DNA from: Diospyros lotus
Taxonomy: Eukaryota > Streptophyta > Magnoliopsida > Ericales > Ebenaceae
Reading direction: 5' to 3'
Assembly: GCF_014633365.1 (NCBI RefSeq)
Contig: NC_068351.1
Location: forward strand, 24,834,366-24,898,365
Length of the DNA: 64,000 bases
Below are positions 54,366 to 64,000 of this stretch, piece after piece; the stretch's first letter is position 1; the number at the start of each line of letters is the position of its first letter. The notes below the pieces were generated by a model, which was not told the origin of the DNA, searched no databases, and saw only the letters and a program-made list of their open reading frames with translations. Both the position numbers and the translations under genes were made by a program.

Positions 54366-57038
54366 ACAAAGGAGATTGAATCTCAACATGAAAGAAATTT
54401 TTAGAAAAAAAGTGCTTAAGTTGTTGGATATTGTAATAATTTACCCTATCTCTGATTCTAAGTAGGTAAGTCCAACTCAAGTAATGCCAAAAAGGTCTGG
54501 AGTCACTGTAGTCCAAAATGAAAAAAAATGAGTTCATTCCAACCCATACCCAAATTAGGTGGCGCATGTGCATAGATTATAAGAAACTCAATTCCATGAC
54601 TAGGAAAGATCATTTTTCTCTACCTTTCTTGGACCAAGTTCTGGAGAGAATAGTAGGACAAACTTACTATTGCTTCTTAAATGGGTACTCAGGGTACAAC
54701 CAGATAGAAATTGCTCTAGAAGACTAGGAGAAGACTACTTTCACATGTCCATTTGGGACATTTGCTTACAGGCACATGCTATTTGGGTTATGCAATGCTC
54801 TAGCCAACTTTCAAAGGTGTATGATGAGCATTTTTAGTGAAATAGTTGAGCAGATTGTTAAAGTATTCATGGATGACTTCTTTGTTTATGGAAGCAACTT
54901 TGAGGCATGTTTAGAGAATTTGAAAAAGGTTTTAGCACGATGTGAGGAAACAAATCTGAAACTCAATTGGGAAAAGTGTCACTTCATGGTGAAACAAGGC
55001 ATTGTCTTAGGGCACATCGTTTCATCTAAGGGAATGGAGGTAGACAAGTCAAAAATTCAAGCCATTCAAAAACTCCCCACCCCTAGGAATGTGAAAGACA
55101 TCAGAAATTTTTTAGGACATGCAGGATTTTATAGGATATTCATTGCTTCATTTAGCACCATAACAAGGCCCTTGTGCCATTTATTGTCTCAAGATGTTCC
55201 GTTTGAATGGACTCCTACTTGTCAAAATGCTTTTGATAAACTGGAAGATGCACTCATCTCAGTATCCATCATCCAACCACCAGACTGGACATTACCCTTT
55301 GAGTTGATGAGTGATGCATGTGATTTTGCAATAGGGGCAATTTTGGGGCAAAAAAAGGATAGAAAACCTCATGTCATTTCCTACGCCAACCGAACACTCA
55401 ATGAGACCCAAAAGAATTCCACAACAACTGAAAAAGAATTGTTGGCTGTTGTGTTTGCCCTAGAAAAGTTTAGATCATACGGATCACATGTCATAGTGTA
55501 CACTAATCATGTTGCATTGAAATACCTCTTTTCAAAACAAGATGCTAAGCCACGTCTCATTAGGCGGATTTTACTGCTTCAAGAATTTCACTTAGAAATC
55601 AGGGACAAAAAAGGTGTAGAAAATGTTGTAGCTGATCACTTGTCCAGAATTCCAGGTCAAGATCTCAACCAATCAGAATTACCAACGCATGACAATTTCC
55701 CAAATGAGCAACTCTTTCATCCAAACTCTGTTTCTAATCAACTCTCTATTCCTTGGTATGCTGATATTGCAAATTACCTAGTTGTAGGGTTGATTCCAAA
55801 CCATTGGACCAGATTAGACAAACAAAAGTTTTTTAGAAAAGTAAAGACTTACTTTTGGGATGAGCCATATCTGTTCAAATACTATGCTAACCAAATCCTT
55901 AGGAGATGCATTCCAGAGCATGAACAGTACAGTGTGATCAACTTTTGTCACACTTTTGCTTGTGGAGGCCATTTCTCCACAAGAAAAACCATTACAAAAA
56001 TTTTTCAAAGTGAATTTTATTAGTCGACATTGTTTAAGGATGTGAACCAATTTTGTTCTTCATGTGACCATTGTCAAAGATTAGGAAGTCTGACCAAAAG
56101 AAACATGATGCCTCTACAACCCATCCATGTCCTAGAAATCTTTTATTGTTGGGGAATAGATTTTATGGGTCCATTTTTCAATTCTTTTGGATATGAGTAC
56201 ATTTTGCTTACTGTAGACTATGTATCTAAATAGGTTGAAGCCATACCTCCCAGAAACAATGACCATAGGACAGTGTTGAAATTTCTGAAAGAGAACATCT
56301 TTAGTCGATTTGGGATGCCACGTGCCATCATCAACGATGGAGGATCACACTTCTGTAATAAGCCAGTGGCATAGCTCATGAGAAAATATGGGGTAGTACA
56401 CAGTCTCCACACCTTATCACCCCCAGACCAATGGCTAAGCCGAGCTAGTCAATAGGGAAATAAAAAGAATTTTGGAAAAGACTGTCAATTCTAACTGAAA
56501 AGATTAGTCTTTAAGGTTGATTGATGCTCTATGGGCTTACAGGACCGCATATAAGACAATCTTAGGCTTGTCTCCCTATAGGTTGGTATTTGGAAAGCCT
56601 TGTCATCTGCTGGTGGAAGTGGAACATAAGGCTTATTGGGCTATCAAAAAAATAAATGAAGATCAAAATGAGGTAGGCCGCAACAGGAAACTGTAAATAA
56701 ATGAACTAGAAGAAGTAAGAAATGAAGCTTTTGAAAATGCTAGAATTTCAAAAATGCACATAAAAAACCTACATGACAAACACATTAGTAGAAAGGATTT
56801 CAAAATAGGTCAATATGTGCTTCTGTATGATTCTAAGCTTCATTTCTTTCCTGGAAAGTTGAAGTCCAGATGGATTGGACCTTTTAGAATCCGATCTATC
56901 TCAAATCATGGTGTCTATGTCATAGAGAATCTTCAAGATGGTCAAGTGACTAAGGTAAATGGGCACAGACTGAAAGCTTATCTTAAGCTCAAGTCTAAGG
57001 AAGAAACAAGCATGGATCTTGCAGATCCAGGGAAATGA
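54366..57038 (+). pseudogene. RT, RNase H and integrase of the Athila-like element
   Basis: It enters at LNLNMKEIF and YPISDSK*VSP just before RT, shifts frame at an A-run (54520), and continues WRMCIDYKKLN, YYCFLNGYSGYNQIEIA and the catalytic VFMDDFFVYG. RNase H: FELMSDACDFAIGAILGQKK, TEKELLAVVFALEKF, then VIVYTNHVALKYLF, where Asn replaces the usual catalytic Asp. It ends VENVVADHLSRIP. Integrase: CHTFACGGHFSTRKT ... FCSSCDHCQRLG zinc site, GIDFMGPFFNSFGYEYILLT, FGMPRAIINDGGSHFCN and a C-terminal LKSRWIGPFRIRS. Stops at 54725, 56021, 56231 and 56372 and a frameshifted stretch from 56420 to 56750 inactivate it. Confidence 0.9.
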
Positions 57039-57039
57039 A

Positions 57040-57380
57040 AAACAAAAAAATATGTATATATATACATATAAAAAGAAACAGAAAAAAATAGTGTCTTCTT
57101 TTGATGTGTTGTTCTCACTCTTTATTTTGATTTTAGTATTTTAGCACGCTCATGGATTCACATCTGCATTAAAGACCACCAGGTATTCTTCCAACTCACT
57201 CTGATTTATTTCATGTTGTTCAAAGTAAGAAGAAATAAGGTATGTTTGTTCTTATGCCTGAGCCATGCTTATTTTTTATTTCTGCTTTAGTTGCCTTTGT
57301 TTAATTTGTTGCAATTTATTTCCATTAAGTCTTAATTAGTAGTTCATAAAAATAAAAATAAAAAAAATATAAAATTTCTC
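57040..57380. other. Spacer after pol
   Basis: AT-rich, with a TATATATATACATATA run near 57053. No gene is seen. Confidence 0.5.
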
Positions 57381-57387
57381 TCTTGAC

Positions 57388-57908
57388 ATTCGAATAAGTC
57401 ATTCGAATAACACTGTGCATATTCGAATGACTGCTGCATCTTTGAATGGCCCTTTGTCCTTAGTGAGTGTATTGCTGAAAGCATTTGAATGATCCTCATA
57501 GTCATTCGAATGCGTTACTGTTGGATTCGAATGATCGGCTCAAAACCTTTGCTAAGTGGGTTACTATTTGAAATTCATTCAAATGAGAGCCAAATTCATT
57601 CGAATGAAGTGTTCACTTGTTTTAAAAACCCTCAGCCCACATTCGAATATCCTCATAGTCATTCGAATGACTGAGAAATTCATTCGAATGTGTTACTGTT
57701 GCATTCGAATGACCTATGCAAAGCCTTCAATAATCAAGTTACTATTTAAAATTCATTCGAATGAATTTTGCTCACATTCGAATGAGGCATCTACTCTTTT
57801 AAAAACCCTCAGCGAACATTCAAATCGCCCTTTACTCATTCGAATCGCCTATTTCCCATTATTCTGATACCCGAACCATCATTTGAATGAACCCAAAATC
57901 ATTCGAAT
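57388..57908. repeat. ATTCGAAT palindrome cluster 2, with a 178-bp tandem duplication
   Basis: Exact ATTCGAAT at 57388, 57401, 57421, 57504, 57525, 57598, 57641, 57661, 57682, 57703, 57755, 57776, 57838 and 57901. One further copy lies at 61648, beyond the inserted element. GTTACTGTTG(G/C)ATTCGAATGA at 57514 and 57692 and AAAACCCTCAGC near 57625 and 57803 show a tandem unit of about 178 bp. Confidence 0.95.
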
Positions 57909-57922
57909 GATACCTCTATTAG

Positions 57923-58276
57923 TGATGATGGTTTTTGGGACCGACCACCACATGCCACCTCTGCGAATGGACCTCGGGAATCAGACCTCGGACTTGGCGA
58001 TGTCGAACCTCGGTGATAGAACCTGCAAGACAACGGAGTGGCGGGGCTAGGGTCCCTCGGGGTGGACTCCGACGCTCAAATTAGTAGAGTAAATGCAAGT
58101 AGGAATAAATGTGAGAGTTGTAGAGCCTTTTATACCTGATGAGGAGCGGCTCGGATCTTTCGGACTCCACACAAGATTGTTGGCTTGCCACGTGTCAGCC
58201 TCTCAGGTAATCCATGTGGCGAACGACGCCACTAGCGCGTAGGGGTATTCTTGTAATTTTAGGTAATGCCACATCA
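57923..58276 (-). repeat. LTR of the gag-only element, 3' copy
   Basis: Minus strand starts TGATGTGGCATTACC and ends ACCATCATCA. It differs from 61227-61579 at only a handful of positions. Confidence 0.9.
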
Positions 58277-58294
58277 CTTGCCCCCCACTCCTTG
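58277..58294 (-). other. Polypurine tract of the gag-only element
   Basis: On the minus strand CAAGGAGTGGGGGGCAAG, directly before the TG of the LTR. Confidence 0.8.
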
Positions 58295-58489
58295 AGCTGA
58301 GCTGACAATCACGCTGGGTCGAGGAGTAGCTTAATTTTTGAGGTTATTTGACCGTTTCTTTGGCTTTTCTTCGTCGCAGGTGTGGCTCGAGATTTTCCAA
58401 GGTAGGTCACACCTATTGAGCTCCATTTGGTTTGTGTCCAGCTGTGGTTTTCCTTCTCTAACCTTCTACATTCCTTTAATTCGAGAACG

Positions 58490-59260
58490 AGTCAGGGCTC
58501 TTGACCCTTGGATTTTAGCTACTTCCATGAGGGTGTTGATTTCCTTCCGGCCACTAGTCCGCCCTCGTCTTGGGGACAGCCTAGGGCTCTTGACCCTTGG
58601 ATTGTCACCACTCCCACGCGAAAGAGGGTGTTGAGTTTCTTCCGACCCTTAGTCCATCTTTGGCTTGTGGACGGCCTAGGGCACTTGACCCTTGGATTGT
58701 CGCCACTCCCACACGAAGGAGGGTGTTGAGTTTCTTTCGGCCATTAGTCCCTCTTTGTCTTGGAGACAGCCTAGGGCACTTGACCCTTGGATTGTCACCA
58801 CTCCCACACGAAAGAGGGTGTTGGGCTCTGAATTTTTTTCTTGGCCATTAGTCCACCTTTGGGGACGGCCTAGGGTTCGTAACCCTTAGATTTTAGCCAC
58901 TCCCTCACGGATGAGGGTGTTGGGCTAGAATTTTTCCTTGGCCATTAGTCCATGTTCGGCTTGTGGACGGCCTAGGGCTCGTAACTCTTGAATTTTACCC
59001 ACTCCCTCATGGAGGAGGGTGTTAGGCTAGAGTTTTTCCTTGGCCATTAGTCCATCTTCGGCTTGTGGATGGCCTAGGGCTCGTGACCCTTGGATTTTAG
59101 CCACTCCCTCACAGAGGAGGGTGTTAGGCTAAAGTTTTTTCTTGGCCATTAGTCCACATTTGGGGACGGCCTAGGGCTCGTGACCCTTGGATGAGTTTTT
59201 TCGTGACCATTAGTCCACCTTTGGGGACGGCCTAGGGCTCGTAACCCTTGGATTTTTCTT
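58490..59260 (-). repeat. Tandem array of 95-102-bp units
   Basis: CTAGGGCTCGTGACCCTTGG (plus strand) recurs at about 58495, 58584, 58679, 58774, 58873, 58975, 59077, 59174 and 59235, so spacing is 89-102 bp and 61 bp at the end. Units also share TGGCCATTAGTCCA and GAGGGTGTT. It lies in the 3' untranslated part of the gag-only element. Overlapping open frames here are a by-product of the repeat period. Confidence 0.92.
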
Positions 59261-59359
59261 TAGCGAAGCATTGGCCTTCGTGAGATTGCTATTAGATAGA
59301 GAGAATCTGAAGTCTTGCCATTAGTCGTAAAAAAAAAAAGAGTACAAAGAGGTTCAAGG

Positions 59360-59520
59360 AATTCCCCTCCTCATTGAAAAAACTTCCTTAAGTTTTGGAC
59401 ATTTCAAGTATGCTTCAAGGACTTGTTTTCCATGTCTTCTAGTCGATATGCCCCCGGACTTAAGGATTCCATCACCCAATACAGTCCTTCCCAATTTGGA
59501 GTTAGTTTATTTGCGTCTCG
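59360..59520 (-). pseudogene. Integrase C-terminal scrap (Tat type)
   Basis: On the minus strand LTPNWEGLYWVMESLSPGAY then RLEDMENKSLKHT and NVQNLRKFF. This is the C-terminus typical of Tat integrase (LSP.WEGPY.V, GAYRLED, WN...L..F). Its presence shows that the gag-only element came from a full Tat element by deletion of everything between gag and the integrase end. 59520-59800 has no recognised domain. Confidence 0.8.
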
Positions 59521-59813
59521 AGGATGGCTCACGTCGAACCGTCACAATACCAGATCTCATGGCATGAAACTCCTAGCGTGGACTCATCAGTTATAGTAAA
59601 TAGTAATGCGGCTCTTCGGATTTAGGACAAGTCTCGAAGCTCATCCATCCCAGTAGGCTGTTTTCCTTCTCTCCGGGACGGTGTCCAACTTCGCTCTCGG
59701 AAGCGATCCCAAGTAGGAGACCTTCTCCTATTATCTGACTTGGACTCAACTTTACCCGAACTCACGCCTTCTTAGCCAACGAAATCTCAGAGGTAACCCC
59801 GATTGATAAGCTC

Positions 59814-60760
59814 CTAAATCTCTTCTTTTAACTGGATGCAGTCCTCTGTAACATGACCATGGTCGCGGTGGAAGCGACAATACTTTCTTTTGCTTCCAGT
59901 GTTGGGTGGAGACCTCAGCGATGGAGGACGCCGCAGATAATCCTTATCCTCTAATGCCAGTAAAATTTCTGCTCGACTGGCATTGAGGGGAGTATAACTA
60001 ACCTGGTTGCCATGGGCACCCCCAAAGCCCAAGCGATCAGGAGCTTGGGAGGGGCGATAGTCCGTCTTCTGTTCCACCATCGGCTTTTTCATCTCCTTTT
60101 CTCTTTCTTTCTTGTCTGGTTGTTCAGCTCGCTTCACCTTCATCATCTCTTCCGCATTGATGTACTTATTAGCCCGTGTAAGGGCTTCTGTGAAAGTACA
60201 AGGTGGAGTCTTGGCCAAGGACTGAGCGAATGGTCCCACCCTCAAGCCATTATGGAGAGCCACCATTGCGATCCGCTGATCAAACTCGTTAATGCTCAAT
60301 GCCTCTTCATTAAATCTAGCCACGAAATCCCTTAGGGATTCACCTTGGTTTTGCTTGATGTTCACCAGAGCCATGGAAGACTTCCGGTGGCGCTTCAAGG
60401 GAGCGTAATTGGCTAGGAAGTAGGTCTTTAGCTCTTCCCAGCGGTTGATGGAATGATGGGGAAGACAGGAGTACCAGGTCCGGGCATGACCTCCCAAAGT
60501 AGCTGAAAATACGCGGCACCACTCGCGTCGGACCACAACTGCACCAGCATGTGAGAGGAGAAAAGTTCTATGTGATCATAGGGGTCCATGCTTCCGTCAT
60601 AGAGCTTGATGGATGGGATACGAAACCTTTTTGGTGGGACCTCCGACATGATACCCTTGCTCAAGGGTTGGTTAGAGCCAAGGTGGGGCAGCTCTTCCTT
60701 TCCTTTTTTGAGTTCCTGAACTTGCCTCTCAGGAAACACAATCGCCTCTCCTGTGAAGTC
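59814..60760 (-). pseudogene. gag of the gag-only element (one frameshift)
   Basis: First frame: MSEVPPKRFRIPSIKLYDGS, MDPYDHIELFSSHMLVQLWS. After a frame break near 60530 it continues FSATLGGHARTWYSCLPHHS, ELKTYFLANYAPLKRHRKSS, QGESLRDFVARFNEEALSIN, VALHNGLRVGPFAQSLAKTP, LTRANKYINAEEMM, and the knuckle CRFHRDHGHVTEDCIQLKEE, intact. It ends at a stop at 59814. Gag alone can let an element be packaged by a partner. Only one frame break separates it from an open gag. Confidence 0.9.
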
Positions 60761-61205
60761 CCTCCTTCTCGTGAGGGGGGAAAAGTAGATCCTGCTGCCT
60801 CAGAGGGGTGGATTTCCTGGCCCGACTAGCGGGATTGACGAGGCTCCCGAGTAGGAGGAGGCGATTGGTGCTCCTCCCTCCGAGAGGGCACGTGCGGACG
60901 ATGTTGTTCATTCTGGTGTAAATAACCAGTCAACAACTCCATTAACTATTGGACCTAATTCTCCAGCCTAGTGAGTCGATCCTCCGGCATTGGATTGGCC
61001 GAAGGTGGTGGATTCTCCCCTTGCGGTGGGGCCTCTAGATTAGCCACAGCCTGGCTTCGAGTCACATCCCTTCGGGGAGCCATGTTGGTAGTTATGGCCA
61101 GGAGCGAAAGTCGTGTGATACCTGTGGAAAGACCAAGGTCTGAGGTGAGGAGTTGAAGTCCGAAGCGCGAGATAGGGAAAGAAAAGGCTAGCGAGTCTGG
61201 ACGTC

Positions 61206-61226
61206 GGCCCCACGGTGGGCGCCAAA
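61206..61226 (-). other. Primer binding site of the gag-only element
   Basis: On the minus strand TTTGGCGCCCACCGTGGGG follows the LTR end, a standard form in gag-bearing Tat elements. Confidence 0.85.
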
Positions 61227-61579
61227 TGATGATGGTTTTTGGGACCGACCACCACGTGCCACCTCTGCGAATGGACCTCGGGAATCAGACCTCGGACTTG
61301 GCGATGTCGAACCTCGGTGATAGGACCTACAAGACAACGGAGTGGCGGGGCTAGGGTCCCCCAGGGTGGACTCCGACGCTCAAATTAGTAGAGTAAATGC
61401 AAGTAGGAATAAATGTGAGAGCTGTAGAGCCTTTTATACCTGATGAGGAGCGGCCCAGATCTTTCGGACTCCGCACAAGATTGTTGACTTGCCACGTGTC
61501 AGCCTCTCGGGTAATCCATGTGGCGAACGAGGCCACAGTGCATAGGGGTATTCTTGTAATTTTAGGTAATGCCACATCA
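61227..61579 (-). repeat. LTR of the gag-only element, 5' copy
   Basis: Same termini as 57923-58276. The four bases after both LTRs on the plus strand are CTTG; in the left copy they belong to the PPT. Confidence 0.9.
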
Positions 61580-61949
61580 CTTGAAGATCATCGCAGGTTG
61601 CCAAGGTAGAAGTACAATGACCCTTCATTCGATTTTGGGAAGCACACATTCGAATGCCTTTTAAAGACCACGATCGAGAGGTAAGGGTTGTTTACATTGT
61701 TTACATTTGAAGAGCAAATTATTGGGTGAAGGAGTTGTTGGTTAAAGGGAGGAAGGAAGAATGATGTGAGTAAGAAAGGGTTGGTTTTTTTATTGAAAGA
61801 AGAGAGAAGAAAAGGAAACAAAATCTACCCACCAAGTGTTCAACAAAAGTGTTCAACCAACTTCCTAGGCTTAACACCCAAAACTTAGCCATATCCCCAA
61901 AGCAAAAACGATCCAAAGTTATAGGGGAGAGTTCTAGAGCACCAAAGAG

Positions 61950-62641
61950 GCAAAGAAGAAGGGAAGATTCACCTGCCAGTGAGCCCATAGAATAACCCCC
62001 ACCCTTTACAAGCACACAGTTCATTAGCCCGAATGCTGAACAAAATTACAAGGAGGGATATGCTAAGAGGCCTGTTTTGTGTGAGAGAGGGATTGTTTTG
62101 GAACAATTTGAGGGGCCCCTATGTGACTTATTGCCATTGATCACGGAAAAAAGGATGGAAATCATGGGTGAGATTCCAACATAAGGCTATTATTCCCCTA
62201 GTTAAAGAGTTCTATGCAAATGTGATTAGTCGTAGAGATGACCGAGGAATAGATGTTTAATTTCTTAAGTGACGAAGGTGAAAATTGAATTAAAGCCCTT
62301 GGATATTGCTGACACATTTCAAATCCCAAGAGAGGCATCACATAGAGACCCTGAGGAGTCAAGTGTTGATTTAGGGAAGGAGAATTTGGCTAGGATTTTT
62401 ACAAGAAAGAACGATGCCGTATGGTTAGGTCCTACCCTCCCAAAGAAGAGTTTGTCCCCTAGACACATCATCCTACATAGCCTAATTTGCTCACACTTTA
62501 TGCCTCACGTATTACTGGTACTATCTCGATGAAGCAAGCCACATTTATGGGGAAGATGATCTTAGGGGTGTATATTGATTTGGCCAAGCACATTTTTGAT
62601 ACTATTGATTATATGGCAAAAAATGCACAAAAAAATGGAGG
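61950..62641 (+). pseudogene. Athila env-like ORF, putative plant transposon protein domain
   Basis: Readings in changing frames give NYKEGYAKRPVLCERGIVLE, FEGPLCDLLPLITEKRMEIM, LVKEFYANVISRRDDRGIDV, LDIADTFQIPREASHRDPEE, RKNDAVWLGPTLPKKSLSPR, IILHSLICSHFMPH and KATFMGKMILGVYIDLAKHI. The VREFYAN block and the LHSLICSHFMPH block are hallmarks of the domain that follows pol in Athila/Calypso elements, once proposed as envelope-like. Stops and frameshifts break it, and a solo LTR cuts it at 62641. 61580-61950 has no clear domain. Confidence 0.75.
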
Positions 62642-62646
62642 ATTAC
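62642..62646. other. Target-site duplication ATTAC, left copy
   Basis: ATTAC here and at 63986-63990. Confidence 0.9.
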
Positions 62647-63985
62647 TGGTCGGGCTGTCGAACACCGATAGATTAGATGAATAATGATTCGGATTTGCAA
62701 TAAGGGTGCAACCCAAAGTCGTCTCCCAACGAATCTCAAACAGATCTGTCAAAACAAGACTAAACGAGGGAGGGGGTTTTTTTTTATGAAAAACAAAAAA
62801 TAAAATAAACAAGAACACAGTAAACCGAGATGCAACCAGTTGCAACCTTTCCTCCCTATCCGGGTATCATCATCCACCATATAAAGAACTTATTTATCTT
62901 TAATCCCCAGATCTAAAGAAAAAGCTTGACAATCGCTGAAGACTAAATCGAAACAAATATAAAAATCACATAAGATCTTCTTAATCAATATCCAAGTTTC
63001 AATTTTTGTAGCACATAGATCTGAAACCGACATGAACAATCGCCCACTAAGTTTATGTTGTTTTTTGCAAACCAACACCCCAATTGAGCCTATTAGTCAA
63101 ATCTTCCCAAGCAACATGCATGCATTCATACGATCGCATAAAATACATACACACTTGAGAAGAAGCAAAGAAACAAAACCATAAGATTAAAGATGAAAAC
63201 AGATATACAAAAACGTCCCGAGATTCAAACCAGATAAGGAGTATGGCATGCAACCGGTTACAAAATCCTTAGCCTTCCATCTTGACAAGAACAATGGAGA
63301 AAAGGAAAATTGGCTACTGTTCACGTGAGAAAAGAATTGTCTCGCCCTAATGGCCTCTTAATGTGCTTAAATAGAGCTTAGGGAAGAAACCCTAGGTTAT
63401 CGAAACTTCACAGCTGATTTCGAATATAACTTGCGTTCTGGGCTTTGGCCTCTTCATAAAAATTGTAGATCAGGAAGAGTAGATGAATTTGGGCTTTTTA
63501 ATCACTTGATTTGGATATCAGATGCCCAAGTTATGGCCTTTTAAAGATTCAGCGTCTGTGCAGCTTTCCTAATTTAACCCAACTATCTGGTCCCAACTTT
63601 GAAGCGATGTTTGGAGGCCCAAAAGAACTCGGATTTGGACAAACCATACCATTCCAGAAAGCCCAAGAAGTACTATACAATATCTCTGAAGACATCATTC
63701 ACATCTTGGGATTATAAATTGGCCAAAAATTTGAAAGAAGCACAGAAGGTCAAATCTGCCAGCACACTTTTGCTTCTTTGTCTCCAATCTCCTTGTTTTC
63801 CTTCTTGCCATCAAAATTCCTTATGACCCAGGAAGCCCTAATCTGTCCAAAATAAAATAAAATAGTGTGAAGCCCAATTCCTATAAAATAAAATAAAACA
63901 AAATCAAGATGAATAAAATGACACAACTAACGTGCAAAAAGACTAAATATGAGGGCTAAATAATATGAAAATATGCGCTCTATCA
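62647..63985 (-). repeat. Solo LTR, TSD ATTAC
   Basis: Minus strand starts TGATAGAGCGCATATTTTC and ends GACAGCCCGACCA. 1339 bp with TG...CA ends and a perfect 5-bp TSD. It has no PBS, PPT or coding domain, so a solo LTR is likeliest. Frames inside (63511-63826 and others) show no domain. It is of the same general type as 26878-28375. After it, ACCATTCGAAGG returns to the palindrome-bearing Athila-like sequence. Confidence 0.85.
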
Positions 63986-64000
63986 ATTACCATTCGAAGG

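Larger units (their letters stand above)
57923..61579 (-). mobile_element. Gag-only Tat-derived element (TR-GAG type)
   Basis: Two nearly identical LTRs of 353-354 bp (57923-58276 and 61227-61579), a minus-strand PBS beside the right one and a minus-strand PPT beside the left one. In between, on the minus strand: gag, a scrap of the integrase C-terminus, then a tandem array. Protease, RT and RNase H are gone. High LTR similarity suggests recent movement, so it was probably mobilised in trans. The flanks ATTAG and CTTGA do not form a TSD. Confidence 0.88.
53449..62641 (+). mobile_element. Athila-like Ty3/gypsy element, internal region
   Basis: PBS, gag, pol with RT, RNase H and integrase, a palindrome-rich spacer and an env-like ORF, in the order known for Athila/Calypso elements. 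An internal deletion removes the end of gag and all of protease. A gag-only element sits in the spacer (57923-61579) and a solo LTR interrupts the env-like region at 62641. The 3' LTR lies outside the window. Confidence 0.88.

Noticed and set aside
58338..58889. Overlapping ORFs with repeated peptide units as a repeat protein
   Set aside because: They come from the 95-102-bp tandem array read in several frames, opposite to the gag strand. Unit lengths are not all multiples of three.
1..64000. A biosynthetic cluster, immune-receptor cluster or novel defence locus
   Set aside because: No NBS-LRR, kinase, P450, terpene synthase or other host-enzyme motif was found in any frame. Apart from the MADS gene, everything recognised is transposable-element sequence.

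Overview
The window looks like plant nuclear DNA, most likely from a eudicot with a repeat-rich genome. It is AT-rich and has no bacterial-type operons. Almost all coding similarity is to plant LTR-retrotransposon lineages: Ty3/gypsy Tekay-, Tat/Ogre- and Athila-like, and Ty1/copia SIRE- and Tork/Angela-like. The only credible host gene is one intronless type I MADS-box gene at 33035-33658. I could not run searches, so lineage names rest on recognised motifs, primer binding sites (PBS), polypurine tracts (PPT), terminal repeats and target-site duplications (TSD).

Layout, left to right. 1-826: end of a SIRE-like copia element on the minus strand. 827-1700: an inverted LTR fragment. 1708-10582: a pol-less gypsy element with a gag relic, a 43-bp tandem array and a hAT MITE in its 3' LTR. 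10583-13329 and 29014-31649: LTR and RNase H pieces of minus-strand copia elements, split by a Tekay-type gypsy element (13330-29013, TSD CTTTA). The Tekay element is itself interrupted by a copia solo LTR (19692-23524, TSD ATACT) that holds a SIRE-type LTR (20912-22761), and by another solo LTR in its own 3' LTR (26878-28375, TSD ATTGT). 31651-32300: a gypsy protease scrap.

32308-35887 is the only gene-like island. It holds the MADS gene with a perfect CArG box and a TATA box, a second diverged copy of the promoter region, a long G run, and a 182-bp foldback MITE with a 9-bp TSD. 35888-42488: Tat/Ogre-type pieces, namely an RT fragment on the plus strand followed by a truncated minus-strand element. 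Its PF04195-like ORF lies upstream of the PBS, apparently inside the LTR. 42498-43470: a plus-strand LTR with an ACTCGG/CCGAGT-rich repeat. 44515-46795: a diverged Tekay-type LTR. 46800-48950: the 5' part of a SIRE-like element. 48955-51170: LTR debris. 51170-62641: an Athila-like element, internally deleted, which received a gag-only Tat derivative (57923-61579) and a solo LTR (62647-63985, TSD ATTAC).

No element has an intact gag-pol: stops, frameshifts, deletions and lost catalytic residues are seen throughout. The most unusual non-coding signal is the clustering of short palindromes inside the LTRs and leaders of unrelated families. Examples are ATTCGAAT (25 exact copies in the Athila-like element), AGTCGACT in the SIRE-type LTR, and CCACTCGG...CCGAGTGG in the Tat/Ogre region. 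I found no tRNA, rRNA, CRISPR array or metabolic gene cluster, and no evidence of a new defence or biosynthetic system.
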